DNA of 64,000 nt from contig CM043869.1 in assembly GCA_023846275.1 (NCBI GenBank), positions 18,199,501-18,263,500 on the forward strand, given 5' to 3'. Every line of letters begins with the position of its first letter. Positions within the stretch are counted from its first letter, which is position 1. Of the stretch, positions 15,501 through 27,500 are shown one piece after another. The DNA is from Vanilla planifolia. Lineage: Eukaryota > Streptophyta > Magnoliopsida > Asparagales > Orchidaceae. The notes beneath the pieces were generated by a model. It was not told the origin of the DNA. It saw only the letters and a program-made list of their open reading frames with translations, and ran no database searches. Position numbers and translations under genes: made by a program.

Positions 15501-18500
15501 GCCCAATCCTAAAATTGCTTCAAACGTGATCCAAAATAAACAAAGTGTGTATTTATGGGGCATTCATTTGCTCAATGTGGATACAAATATTTTTCCTCGT
15601 TAGTTTACCTGATATTTGTATTTATAGATGTCACATTCCTAACTACCTAACCTTATTTTCCCTGGTATTCGAGTAGGATAAATCTTGGGATAATCTTAAG
15701 CCACTAGTTAGTTACATACCATTGCACCCTTTTTTCTAACTCAAACCTATTGTACATTCACTGTGCAAATTGCAAACATCTCTCAAACACGTGGGAAGGG
15801 GAGATCTATTGAGGCTAATTTTGCTTTTATGAGAATATAACAAGAACTTATTTTATGGAGAGGTTAAGGGAGATTTATAGAGAGTATATCTTTACAAGTG
15901 GAGAATGACCAAGGAAGAGAAAATCTAGGAATCTCTACAAAAAAGAGTGACATTCATAGAGTAAGTACACATTTGAACTTTGTTTTGGAATTCAGGGATT
16001 GTTGGAGTGGACCTCTAGGGGGTTTATTTGTAATTTCTAATAAAATGAATGGCATTTGTTGATGTCATTTGACAAGGAAAATTGCAAATATCATTTCATT
16101 ACATGATTATAACAATGTAATTGTTTGGGTAAGTGTGTTGACATGAACAATAAGTTATAATTATCAAGTAAGAGCATGGCCATTGACAATATGATAGAGT
16201 TTGTTATGACTGCCAAGTGAAACTTGATAGCTTGATAGCATTAGAAATACATTGTTTTGAAGAATGGCCTCGAAGGGTAAGAATCGAAGGATTGGTTTGG
16301 AGAATTTGGTCTCGAGAAGACAGCTTTGAAGGTCTATCCCCAATAAGTTGGTAGTGAGAAGCTAGTCTTGAGCATCCGGATAACATAAAAAAATTGGGGC
16401 ACTTATTTCCAATGTTTGCCATGTGGATGCGATTTGAACAAATGCCTAAGATTTGATAGGCAAACATTTGTATATATATATTTATTTCTCAAACTTTTCA
16501 TATTATTATTTATGTCATCTAAAAAATTCATAGGAATATAAATTGGAGGAAAACAATATGTAATTTTAAATTTTGGAAAGTGATAACTTATTTGATGTGA
16601 TAGTTGGCTTGTCATATTTCTATTTAAATTGGGTTGGGGTTTGAATTCTAACAAACTTTCTTGATTTTCAAGGCAAAATAATAAAATTATGGGTTGATTG
16701 AGTGTAATTTTGGAGCCTTGAACGATCTTCCGTTGAAGGAGGACAAAATTATCAAGAGGAATAGGATGTAAAAATTGAAGTTTTATAAAAGAAGTTGATG
16801 ATAGTGGAGGTTCTAGAATCATTGTTGGAAGAAATGTATAAAAGCTCATTATTGGATGTACCTGTTGGTGCTTTTAAAGATTTTCTTGTTGCAATTCCTA
16901 GGAGAAAAAATTCTCCTTTATTGTTGCGGCCCTCCCTGGTGGAGACTAAAGGCGATGAAGATTCGAATGTTGCTCTTCTCAGGACTACTACTGCCACGAA
17001 GGTAACTAAAGGATCTACAAACTTTAAAGAGAATTTTAATGTACCTATCTTTTCCTTCTCAATGGCCTTTTTCATCATTGACAACAAGAAGGAAAATATC
17101 CCTTTGACCATCGCCGGAGGGGATAAATGTCCTTTTAAGTTGGTAATTGTTGGAGTTTTGAATGAGTTAATTGAGAAGGAGAAGAAGGGGTAAGTTGCTT
17201 TAGATGTGTTTTAGAAAGTTGAGCTAACAATTGCTCTATCCAAAATTGAAAAAGACTTGGAGACTGATCTGATAAACATATCAACTTCCAAAGGAAAAAG
17301 TATAAGTTCCTCTTGAGGTTCTAAGTTACCAAAGGGAAGAGGCATATTTTGTCTTGGATGAAGATAATTTCATTCTAAGAACTTTGATTTGCTGACTATA
17401 GACTTCATCTAATCTCTATCGTAAGCACTTTGATCTTGCTGATTGTAGACTTCAATTAATCTCTAGTTGTTGTCTTGGACGATCTGAGGGAGGCTCTTAG
17501 GCAGATTCTCAAGGAGGTTGGGGAAGTGTCTTGGGAATTGAAGATTCTAATTGTAGATTGTTTGGTCTCCCATAAGCTTATGGGTAATATACTAGTAGAG
17601 ATAAAGAAATTTATGAGATAAATACAATGAAAATTTTTCTTCATAGATCTTGAAAGAAAGTTTAGAGAATGAGATCATATCTTGTTAAGAAAGCGTTGCT
17701 CAACTCGAGGGTGAACTAACATTCTTGAGTGATCAATTTGGTGCCATCCCCTACACTTAGAGAAAATTAGCAAGAGAGGAAGGTTTGTTTTGAACTTGGG
17801 GAAGATTGTTGAGGAGATGAGTAAATCTATCCTCTCAAATGAACCTTGGAGATCTACTGCGTACCAAAGCGGCACCAAAGATGAAGTTTTGTATTTGTTA
17901 GAGAAAATAATTGATGAGACCTAAACCTTTCGAATGACTTCCTTGAGAGGTTAGCACTTGAGGGGAATTTTGCAACTTCTTTAATCTTTGTTGTTGTGTA
18001 TATTTGGAAAAAACTAGTTTAATAAAAGGCAAGTGTCTTTTTATGAAAAGTTATTTTCCTTTTTTCAGTGTCATGATTGTGTTCTTCATTGTTTTGCGAG
18101 CAAAGATGGTTTCAATTCCTTGACATTGATCCACACACTTGTCTTGATTGGAAGTGAGATGGCTCTAGATTTTGTTGGCTGTAGGCTAAATGCCAAGTGG
18201 TAGAAAGTCACCCAAGAGGATGGTTCATGTTATGGTGAAGGGCAAGGTCACTTGGTCTCGAGGGTGATTTGCCAGAAGGCTTAAAGGCAAACAAAAATAG
18301 GAAGAATCTTCGGAAGGTTGCTCTTTTCATGGTTGAAAAGCGAAAGCTCATTCTTTCCTGTAAGACTCTAAAGACTCTAAGGTATCGCAATGACATTTTG
18401 GCAACCTTTATTGAGAAGAGTTTGAAGAAGACCTCTCCTTAAGGGAGGGAGGACACAACATATAGATGTTGTCAAGCAATCGATAGGTTCTGGCACTTTG

Positions 18501-21500
18501 GCAATTCAACTAGAATAATAGAGAAAATTCCCCTCCAATCAGCTCCCAATAATAATCCCAAGGATGAATTGCCCTTGGAGTAATATCTATTGAGGCCTTT
18601 GGTTGTAAATCCAACCATATCTCATGACTGCACTTGTACAACCTTTAGGGACCCTAGGTTGGCTGGAGGGGAACCTCATCTTGCATTTGTTCAAGTCTTG
18701 ATGGATGTGGAGTTAGAAATAAGCGATATTATTCTTTTTTGTAGAGGTGGCCTTGAGGAGGCAACCATGTTGGAACCAATTTTGGGTATAGTGGATGCTC
18801 CTGCAACACAAGATAGGACGAGATTTGTCTTTGAAATTTTCTTGACGTATGTCATTAGAGTTTTACTTAACATATTTTATGTTATAATCTTTTTGTGTCG
18901 ACAAAGAGGATGTTTAAGCACTTAAAGAGGGCAAGACATCAAATAAGGTGGACAATATTGCCTATGACTAGGCCTTGAGGCCTGGGTAAGTAATGCTTGA
19001 AGAGTTTCCTATTGGCAGAATAAAGAAAATAAAAGGTAGAGTCAAAATATTTGTGGAATATCACAGAAAATCAAAAAAAGAAGAAAGAAGATTGGATTTT
19101 CGTTAGTTTAACCGTTTCAAAAAATGAGGTGTTTTCTATCGTATTGCTTACCCCGATAGCATTAACCTTTATGTTGATGATGATCTTAAGAATGTTGCAT
19201 TGTTGGTGCAAGCTTATCAACTTCTTAGACCTTATTTACAAAGCAATTGATTAGTGCAAAAATGTAAGCATTAATTACCGATGCATTTAATGTTAAATAA
19301 TAAGTAAATATGTTAATATGTGTTTTAATGTTTTGATTTAGACTATTAATCTCCTCTAACTTAGTACATGTCTTCGGGTGGTTGAGCACCACATGAATAA
19401 GATCAAATTTGATACTAAAGTGTTGAGGAGGATTGGTGCTTCCTAAGACAAGACCCTAAGTGATAAGAGCATTGTAGACTTGATGGAGAAGTTTGCAGTT
19501 TACTCTTTCATCGGAAGCTACACTCAAGGATCAACTCATGACCATGTCTTCATTTATTAAGGAATAAGAGTCTCATCAGAAATTTGAGTATGTTGTGTAG
19601 GTCAAGGTCAACAAGGAAACAATAAAGAAGGTAAAATGTATTTTGAACTTGGTCATTTTTAATCTATTGATTGATTACTTAACCCTTTTTGCTTTTCAAG
19701 TGAATGAGAGTGAGGTTGCCAATGCTCAAGGGGAGATTAACAACCATTGGGGATCTTGAGACCAAGATGAAGTATATAGCTCTGACATTGAAGCGAACTT
19801 TAGATGGGTTTAACATATCCAACCTTTGGGGAAAGTTGTAATTGATGTGCTAACTTAAGGAGTTCTTGGTTATCAAGGGAATGGTTCATGATATAGGAGC
19901 AATGACCAAAGTGGCGTTAGTTGCATTGTTCGTAAGGGATGGACTGACTTCCCTTGAAGAAAGGATACAAGACCCAAGCCTTGATATGTTGAAGTAAACC
20001 TATAGGGATTTCCTAAATGATTGAATTTGTATTCCATATTTATTGTTTGTTTCATAAGTTATATTGTATTCTTTTTTACACCGCATTATGTGTTCATTAT
20101 TGTGGTTTATCTTGCATGAAAGATTCTATGTTTTGGTTGTTGAGTTGTAAACATAAGCATAAGGTAAAAACATTAACTAGAGGAATCTATTTCTTGAGTG
20201 TAAATGACACACTTGATGGGATTAGAATAAAGGCCAAGTCAAAACTTAACTTAGTAATGTGAAATTGACTAGCTCTTGCTCTCGCAGCATGAACGGTTCA
20301 ATTTAAGGGGAAGAAGTTAAGTACTTAGATGTTAAAGGTAAGATTTTAACTCATTAATAAGATAGACTTTAAGAGAGAATTTAAAAACAAGACCTTTCAA
20401 TACCTTCGTTCGATGGGTCAGTGATAATTGTAAAAAGGAAATCAGGGTTTTGCCTTTTATTTCCTTCAGATGATGGAACAATGAAGACACAAAAGAAAAG
20501 AAATGAGAGCTTTGCCTCTTGAAGCTTTCAAAAGATGAAACAATGATGATGGTAAAGAAAGCAAGCAAAGGCTTTATCTTTCATGATCTTCGTAAGATGG
20601 ACAATGCTAAAGACAAGAAAGAAATGAAGAAAAGGCTTTACCTTTTAAGATTTGCACATGATAGAGCAATGATAAAGGTAAGAAAGAAAGGAAGCAAGGG
20701 CTACCTTTTGAGACCTTTGTATGATGGAACAATTACAAAGGTCTAAATGGTAAAATGTTGTGAATGAATTAGTTAAGACTCAAACAAATGGTTAACTAAA
20801 TCAATATTTGACTTAGGATGTGAACTAAAATAGGTTGAAAAAAATCATTTGAGCAATGAAAAGGTGGTTGCATCCTTACGCCGTCAAGAACTATTGTTGG
20901 ACCTATTCTTAAGGTTTTTATTTTTTGAGTTTAGTTTTTTTACCAGTGTAGGTTTGAGGTTTTGAATGATGTATGATCCAATTAATAGGGTTTACAATTG
21001 TATGTTTAAGTCCACTCGCATGCATTTGAGAGAATTTCACGTCTTGAGTATGACCAAAACTCTACGATGTTAGGCTAAGAACTTTAACAACAAATAAATT
21101 TGCTTTGATGTGTTCACTTCTCATGAGAGTCTTGAAAAGTGAATGATCACCATTATATTGACCTATAGGAATGAAGTAGGATTTTTTATGATCCAGATGC
21201 AATTAACTTAGGTTTCAAGTAGCTAATCTATTGAGGTCAAGCAAGAGCAGTTGCATTGATTTCTTCTTCCCAAAAGAGAAGGTTTCAAGTGAATTAGAAT
21301 CAAACATGGTAAAGTGACTCGTGAGATAGATTCTTTTAGGATGAACTTGTTTAGTTAGACCATTAGTAATTATGTTACTTTTAAAGAGCAATTTTTTATT
21401 CTCAAGATATTTTGTTTGTTGTAATTGAACTTAAGGAGTTGGCTTCATCTTAATTAGCAAGATCTTAAGTATACAAAGTTATGGTGCAAAGTATAGGATT

Positions 21501-24500
21501 TTATTGATAGCTTCAAGCCAAGTTGTATCTTTAACAAGTAGCACAAATGAAAATGATGTAAATACTTATCTATGGATAAAGCTTTTTTAATTGGACATTT
21601 CATGATTGAGGGAGCTCAAAACTTCTCTCTATCTAAAACTAGTAGGGGTCTAACAATGGTCTTGATGAAGTATATTCTTTCTTGTTTAAAGTGAGCTTAC
21701 TGAGGCCTTGTTAGTGCCAACACTTTTTGAGAACTTGGACTCCACCCTTAAAATGACCTTTTTTTGATGTGTTTGTTTTAGTAATTGCCATTACTAAACT
21801 TTTTGTTTAGCTGTTTGAGGTGGGCCCTAAAATGCTTTTCATTAATTAAATCCAACTCAAATTTTTTGACTTCGTTTGACTAATGGACTTTTCATAAACT
21901 ATTTCACTTTGAAGTTTTTTGATCTTGATTAGTAGAGTAATCAATCTTATCAAGGAGGATAGCTTTGAATCCATACACAAGAGAGAAGGGTGACTTGCTT
22001 GTTGCTATTTAAGATGTGATTTGATAAACTAACAACACACTAGGGAGTTTTTCTAGCCACTTGTCCTTGTCCTCAAGGTGTGGCTTCAGAATCCTCAAAA
22101 AGATTTTGTTTGCTACCTTGGTTGTTGGTGCAAGGATGTGCAACTAAGACATACTTTAGAAGACAAGCATGCTTTTTGCAATATTCTTAAAGTTCTTTGG
22201 CTTAGAACATTGTTTTATTGTCAGTAGCAATGCTTAAAGGAATTCCAAAACTATTAAAGCTATATGTCCAAAGAAAGCTTTGAACTCCCCAATAGTAATC
22301 TGGCTGACAGGAGGCTTTGCTTTGATCTACTTCGAGGATTAGTCAATTTTCATGAAAAGGAAACTTCCTCTCACCTTTAGAAGTTGGGAATAGGCCAAGG
22401 AAGTTCATAACCTAGATTAAGAGGAGCCAAGAAATAATTATTACTTTCATCACAATTGTTGGCTAGTTAGAAAGTGGATCATGAACTAACAACCTTTGCA
22501 TCTCTATAGGAATAGAGGGATATCTTTTTGCATTGTTGGCTAGAAGAATCCCTGATGCGTAGTGTTCATGGCTAAACTACAATTGAATGCATGGTCACCA
22601 CACTTGAATAGATTGACTTGATGATTTCTTAGAACTCTGTAGGATGAACACACTTGAGTAGGGGCTTGAGGTAAGTCTTTTTGTGAGGTTGCCCCTCGAC
22701 CTGGGTATCATTGAGCTTGGTGCTTAACCCTCCTTGCTTTAGACTTTTGAAGGGGTAGAAGCCTCGACTTGATGTTGGCTTCACAGGGTTCTATCTAGTA
22801 AGAAGGCTTCTTGAGTTGAAGAACCAAGAAATTTGGCAATTTATGCTCGACTTCTTGAGAGAAGAAAAATCTTTGTGAGGATCTTTGTTCTTGGCCAGTA
22901 GATGTGCTTCTTGATTTTGCTTAGAAGGAATCTAAACTAGATTTTACACAATCAAACTTTTGAAGAAGAAATTAAGCTAGTGTTTTGTAGGATTTTAAGT
23001 CTTGAGTCATTTGTTTTGAACAACCAATTTACTTGATTAACAATTAGCTGGGAATCATTGAATTTTTTTAAGTGCTTGGACTTGTTGCCACATACCAAAC
23101 TTGAGACCACCAATTAAGGTTTTGTACTTTGATTATTGGTGATAAGGAAAACGATTCTTATAGGTCCTTTAAGCTTTACTTTCTTTGGGCTAAGAAGGAT
23201 GTAATTGATGTTGCAAGACTCTTTTTTAGTAGCACCATCGCTGAAAAATTGCCAGAAGTCTTTTGAGTGGTTCGGTCTTTGAATCAAAAGAGTTTCCATC
23301 CATTGGAAAATCAGGCAAAATTTGATATTTTAAGGATGAATGTGAAAAAAAGTTAAGTTCAAACTTGCTAAGCTCAATCACCCACTTCTACAACCTATTA
23401 AGGACCTCTATTGACTAAGGATGCACTTTAAATGCTTATTAGTTACCACATTTATGATGTGGGCTTGGAAGCATTGGTATAGTTGATGAGCTGACATAAT
23501 TAAAGTCAAGGCTAGTTTTTTAAGGGGAGAGTACTTCAACTTTGTATCTTTTGAAGTATGAGAGACAATAAATTTGTTGTTGGAATCTACCATCTTCTTG
23601 AATCAAAACCGAACTACTGTCCGAGCTTCAAGTAGCAACATAGATAAGCAAAGGCTCCCCTAGGACTAGATTGCTCAAGATTAAAAAGTGAGATAAGTAA
23701 GATTAGAGCTTTTGAAAAGCCTTTTTACAGTTTTAAGCCCACTGAAGCATGGACTTGTCATGGAGTCGCTTGTAGAATGGCTCTACTTTATCTCTAGACT
23801 TGGGAGATAGAATAGTTTGAGTCTGATAATTCGTCTAGCTAGACGTTGAACATCTAAATAAGTCTTTGGGGATAGTAAGTTCATCAAGTCCTCTATTTTG
23901 TCTAGACTTACTTAGATTCTTACTTTTGAGACTATGAAGCCAATGAAATTTTATGAAGAAATGCCTAAGGTACATTCAAAGTATTTAATCTCATGTTATA
24001 ATTTGCACATCTTCAAGGTTTTCTTAAGACCCTATAGATGAGCCTTGAAAAATCTGTCTTTTACCAAGAGATTGTCAATATCGGCTTCCACATTCCCTTC
24101 CCTCTTGCACTTTGGAAGAAAAAATTGATTTTGGTAAGTAGCTTCAGCATTCTTCAAATTTGAAAGGTACGGCATGTACAATATTCCAAAGTTAATGATA
24201 AAAGAGGTTTTGTCCTTATTTTCAGCTATTTTTAGCCATTTTGATTTAATGATAGTTAGAAAAAACATCAAGAAATTGAGCTGTGTAAAACCAATGACTT
24301 AGCCCACAAGATCATCAATACAAGAAAGAGGATACTAGTTCTTTGGATTGGTATGATTCAAATATGTATGCCATACACATATGCCACTTGCCATTACTCT
24401 TCTTAAGAAGAACCACATTGGCAATCCAATCAAGATATGAAACAAGCCAAATGAAGTTTGCCTCGAGAAGCTTAGAAACAACAAATTACTTTTTAATACT

Positions 24501-27500
24501 AAAGACACGCTTCTTCTGACAGATTGTAGGGACGTCAAGGTTGACATTCATGAAGTGTTGCAAACTGAGTAGTCTATGCCAGGCATATCTGAAGGTGTCC
24601 AAGCAAAGATATCAACTTTCTCAATCAAAAGGTTTAGGATGATCACACTTTCAATTTTATTAAGACAAAGAAATGTTTATAGTTTGAGAAGGATTAGAGT
24701 GATCAAGAAGAATACAACTACAAAGAAGGATATAATTAATTGGTACTCCATCTAGATGTTCGAGAATTGAGGTTTCAGGCTTGAGGATGCTCTTCATTAT
24801 GTTTAGGTAACACCATCTTTATTGTAAGTGATATATTTACATGCAAACGACACCCATCAAAGATTGAATTGGATGCCTGGGTGTGGTGTTAAGACTACAA
24901 TCTTGAACTTATTCATTATCAGTTGACTAAAGATGACATTATAAGAAGAAGCAATTACTAAAGGAAATTTTGTAACGTGCTTCAATGAGCTAAAAGATTT
25001 TGTCAACATCAGTAGAAATGTGATAATTCCTTTAGGCTTTGTTGTAACTCTCGAGAAGCTGATGAGAGATAAGTGATTAGAAGAAGAAAACTTTGATGCA
25101 AATCGGAGGATCCTTGAAGTGGACTATAAAGGATCTATGTTTTTGGCAAAGGTCATTTGGCGTATAGGAAACTTATAGCTATCATTTTATTAAATAGTTA
25201 CATAGTCTATGCACTTGGTTCAAGTGTGTTTCTCTTGTTAATGTGATGCAATTAGTTATAACTATCAAATAAGAACATGACCACTATTGAATGATAGTTG
25301 ATTATAAGTACCAAGTGAAGCTTGACGACTTGATGGAACTAGAAAAGAATTATGTTGAAGAACCACCTCAAAAGGCAAGTATCGTAGCACTAGTCTTGAG
25401 AATTTGTCCTTGAGAAGTCGGCCACAAGAGTCTAACTTCATTAAGCTGGTGTCGAGGATCTGGCCTCGAGGGTCCAGCTAGCCTCAAAAGAATGGGCATC
25501 TACTGCAGATATTTGTCACATGGTTGCGATTTAAACCAATGGTTGAGAATCGATGGGCAAGTTTTTGCATCGTCATATTTCATATTTCTTCCCACTTGCT
25601 TGTTTACTCTCGTAAGAAGAGTTTTTAATGCAATGATAAACTTAAAACTCAGCAAAGCCAAGAATCTTGTGTGATTCTCAGACCTGATGTTAAAGAATAT
25701 GCGTTGAACCTTCTTATTGCTCTCAAGAAAGGAACTGTTCTTGCTAGCAACAATGTTATTGCCAAATTTTTCTTTAGTTGAAAGATTGTTTTCAGAATTT
25801 CAAGTTTTTACTATCTCTAAATAATACTTAGATATTAAGAAATTTGCAATCTAACTAATCCAAAATGGAGTTTGGTAGTTTAAGAGGAGACAACTGCCTT
25901 AGAACAAAATGGTACATGAGAAATTGTTGAACATTTTAAAAATAAAAATGGTGGGCTTCAAGTGGATTTTCACAATCAAGCTCTATGGTAATGGTAGTGT
26001 CTATCACTATGAAGTCAGGTAAGTGGTTGAAAGTTTCACCCAGACATATGATATAGGTTATCAAGACACATTGGCTCCTATTGCAAAATTTAAAATAGCT
26101 CAAATCTTGTTGTTGCTAACTATAAATCTTGATTGGCCTCTCTTGTTAATCTATTTTATAAACGTTTTTCTAAATGATGATGTGCTGGAAGATGTCTATA
26201 TAGTTCCTCTCTTGGGATAAAAAACTTGGTGTGTGGATTGAGGAAATTATTTTATAGGTTATAATAATTATCTAGGGAATGGTTTGAAAAACTTTGATCA
26301 AGTACCTGTGGTTCAAGGTTTTATACAAGCTTAGTTTGACCTTGCTCTCTTATATGAATCTCTCCAAATGTGGAAATTGTTATCCTCATAGTTTATGAAG
26401 ATGAAATGACAATGTTGAATTGACCTAGTTGAAAGAGTTTCTTTTTGAGCTAAAAGATTTATGGAACTTTAGATACTTTTGAGGGACGGAAGTGTCTAGG
26501 AGTATGGTTGGAATCACTATTTCACCCAAAAAAAAAACATTTATTTGAACTTTAAGAAATTAGCATGCTTGGATGCAAACCATTGAAAAATCTTATAAAT
26601 TACAAAGTTAAAAGTTGAGAATGAAAATGAGATTAACCAAGAAAAATATTAGAGATTGTAGAAAAACTAATATATTAGAAAAAAAAAAAACAACTTAACA
26701 TAGCATTGGTAGTAAGTTTAGTCAATTATTTTATGAATCCACCTAAAAAAGAACACCTTGATGTAGTCTACAAATTAAGATACTTTAAGGGCACTATTGG
26801 AAGGGGGATATTTTTGAACAAAGGAGATCATAGAAGAATAATGGTTTGTAGTAATGTTAACTAGGCAGGTTTCTCAATATATGAAAGATTAATTTTAGGA
26901 TATTTTACTTATGTTTGATGTAATCTTATAACTTAGAGGCATAGGAAACAAGTTGTAATAGTTAGGAATAGTGTGAAGATAGAGTTTTAAGATACTTAGA
27001 GGGCACTAAAGGAAGATACTTGAAGGGTATTAAAAGAGGAGGATTATTTTTGAAATAAAGAGATCATAGTGTTATTATGTAGTATTTGAGAGTGGAAGTG
27101 TTAGAATCCTTAGTGTTAATTGTAATATAATAAAATATATCTTGCTTAAAAAAATTACAATATGAAAGAAAGCCATTAATTCTAGTCATCAATATTTGGT
27201 TTGCATATTAACAATTATAAATATTCTCATTTTTTTGTTACTTTAATAGGTTAATAAATTATACCCTGTTTCCAACAACAAAAAAACAAAACATAAAAAA
27301 AATCCTCTAAACAATTTTAAATGATGTTTTTTGAAGAGGCCTATAGCTGATTTTATACCAATTGTGTTCTCTTTTCATGTATAGCATTTTAAAACATGTG
27401 CGCTGGTTATATAGTTAACTAGATGTTGTGCTCCTCTAGCTATTGATAACATCTAACACTATCTAATTTGCTGTACTTTTCTTCTCAAAAGCATTCGTTT

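Larger units (their letters stand above)
16030..25640 (-). mobile_element. Gypsy-A: decayed Ty3/Gypsy element nested in Copia-A
   Basis: The element is bounded by related direct copies at about 16030-16500 and 25130-25600, sharing ATAA-TAT-AA-TAAGA-CATG-CCA and a GTTGCGATTT-like stretch. Pol runs on the minus strand: reverse transcriptase about 24600-23850, RNase H about 23600-22900, integrase about 22450-21750. The minus-strand order places the 5' LTR at 25.1-25.6 kb, yet only about 500 bp separates it from reverse transcriptase, so gag and most of the protease region are missing. Between integrase and the left LTR lie 5 kb holding a tandem repeat (20.3-20.75 kb) and plus-strand open frames. 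That layout recalls Tat-type Gypsy elements, but the clade is inference. Confidence 0.8.
13333..27274 (+). mobile_element. Copia-A: decayed Ty1/Copia retrotransposon in NDX intron 13
   Basis: The element is bounded by two related direct copies: the 5' LTR (about 13333-13515) and the 3' LTR (about 27099-27274). They share stretches such as AAGCCATTAAT..TCATCAATATTTG. A purine-rich tract ending GAGAGTGGAAG sits just before the 3' LTR, as expected of a polypurine tract. Protease and integrase remnants lie at 14.3-15.7 kb and reverse transcriptase at 25.7-26.9 kb, both on the + strand. The interruption between them is Gypsy-A. LTR ends are approximate; I saw no clean target duplication. Confidence 0.8.
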
